A stretch of 42,563 bases of DNA from Thermoanaerobaculia bacterium. GTDB taxonomy: Bacteria; Acidobacteriota; Thermoanaerobaculia; Thermoanaerobaculales; Sulfomarinibacteraceae. Under the pieces are notes generated by a model that searched no databases, was not told the DNA's origin, and saw only the letters and a list, made by a program, of their open reading frames with translations. The stretch is taken from assembly GCA_027061805.1 (NCBI GenBank), contig JAMOWA010000068.1, positions 195,660 to 238,222 on the forward strand, written 5' to 3'. A program made the translations under genes and the position numbers. This document shows positions 42,178 to 42,563 of this stretch, piece after piece. Position 1 is the first letter of the stretch; the number at the start of each line of letters is the position of its first letter.

Positions 42178-42563
42178 CTAGAAGATGAAGTACACGGCCA
42201 GGAGCGCCGCGGCCCCCAGCACCATCACCATGGCGTAGCCCTGCGCGTATCCCACCTGGATGCGCCTGAGCTGGATGCTGGCCCTGTCGTAGGCCGTTCC
42301 CACGAGGTTCACCAGCCCGTCGATGACCCGGAGGTCGAAGATGCCCGAGAGGAAGCTCGAGCCCACCGTCACGTGGCGTGCGCCGTTGACGAGCCCGTCC
42401 ACCACCCGGGCGTCGAACTCCCACAGGAAGTCCGCCAGCTTGATGGTCCCGGCGATGACCGTGGCGGCGTAGATCTCGTCCACCCAGTACTTGTTGAGGA
42501 GCAGCCTGTAGGCGAAGGGGAACCGCTCCGCGAGGCGCTTCGCCTTCGCGAACTCCCGGTCCT
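42178..42563 (-). CDS. nuoL: NADH-quinone oxidoreductase subunit L, C-terminal end (truncated by window)
   Basis: The frame stays open to the window edge; 127 residues are visible. The motif LAERFPFAYRLLLNKYWVDE is characteristic of the long lateral-helix region of NuoL. A final hydrophobic helix follows (YAMVMVLGAAALLAVYFIF). The gene order L-M-N is the standard end of the nuo operon. Confidence 0.93.
   Translation of the reverse strand, partial: DREFAKAKRLAERFPFAYRLLLNKYWVDEIYAATVIAGTIKLADFLWEFDARVVDGLVNGARHVTVGSSFLSGIFDLRVIDGLVNLVGTAYDRASIQLRRIQVGYAQGYAMVMVLGAAALLAVYFIF

Overview
The window is dense, very GC-rich bacterial chromosome with strong G/C bias at third codon positions. It carries a chromosomal housekeeping set: SMC, FtsY, PurA, Fo-ATPase, Nuo complex I, RibD/RibE and tRNA-Lys. 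The best taxonomic guess is a member of Acidobacteriota or a related deep-branching Gram-negative phylum. This rests on the DUF4388, HD-GYP and AmpG-like genes, the long GreA-type factor, a secreted subtilase with a C-terminal domain that I associate with that phylum, and a two-part ATP synthase operon starting atpZ-atpI-atpB-atpE. It is inference, since no rRNA gene is present.

Layout, left to right. 1-1467 is the C-terminal half of SMC. 1515-3251 is a polytopic GT-C-like membrane protein of mixed composition, convergent with a small secreted protein (3214-3540). 3541-3907 holds intergenic repeats. 3908-6019 is a 703-residue GreA-type factor. 6120-7862 (-) is an AgcS-type sodium:amino-acid symporter with a large insertion. 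8058-9898 holds a DUF4388 protein and a DUF2155 lipoprotein. After another repeat region come an aldehyde dehydrogenase, a secreted subtilisin, and an SDR / cyclase / response-regulator operon, all on the minus strand (10148-15982). A family-X polymerase/PHP protein whose polymerase catalytic aspartates are gone lies at 16068-17762. On the plus strand follow HD-GYP, TPR lipoprotein, roadblock-like protein and FtsY (17832-21777), then ribD-ribE-unknown-lipM (21806-25325). Two further repeat regions (25326-25803 and 28360-28893) flank a divergent AmpG-like permease and deoxyhypusine-synthase-like gene. The rest is mostly minus strand: tRNA-Lys, purA, an ECF sigma factor with a near-consensus promoter, the Fo genes, a tightly coupled ABC-exporter operon (33123-37093) headed by a tiny secreted-peptide ORF, and nuoN-nuoM-nuoL (39085-42563). 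A second GT-C-like gene (+, 37440-38966) separates the ABC operon from nuo.

The most interesting material is of four kinds. (1) A family of modular low-complexity intergenic elements occurs at four sites. One module is a tandem (GTGAAAC)n array whose unit equals exactly one half-site of the ParB-binding palindrome parS. (2) The 33.1-39.0 kb segment has relaxed composition, lies between two respiratory operons, and encodes a dedicated ABC-2 exporter, two secreted proteins and a candidate secreted micro-peptide with an apparent frameshift. (3) The PolX-type protein keeps its PHP nuclease residues but has lost the polymerase residues. (4) Several genes show a -10 box only 6-12 nt before the start codon, which suggests frequent leaderless transcription.

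No CRISPR array, transposase, integrase, prophage or rRNA gene was seen.
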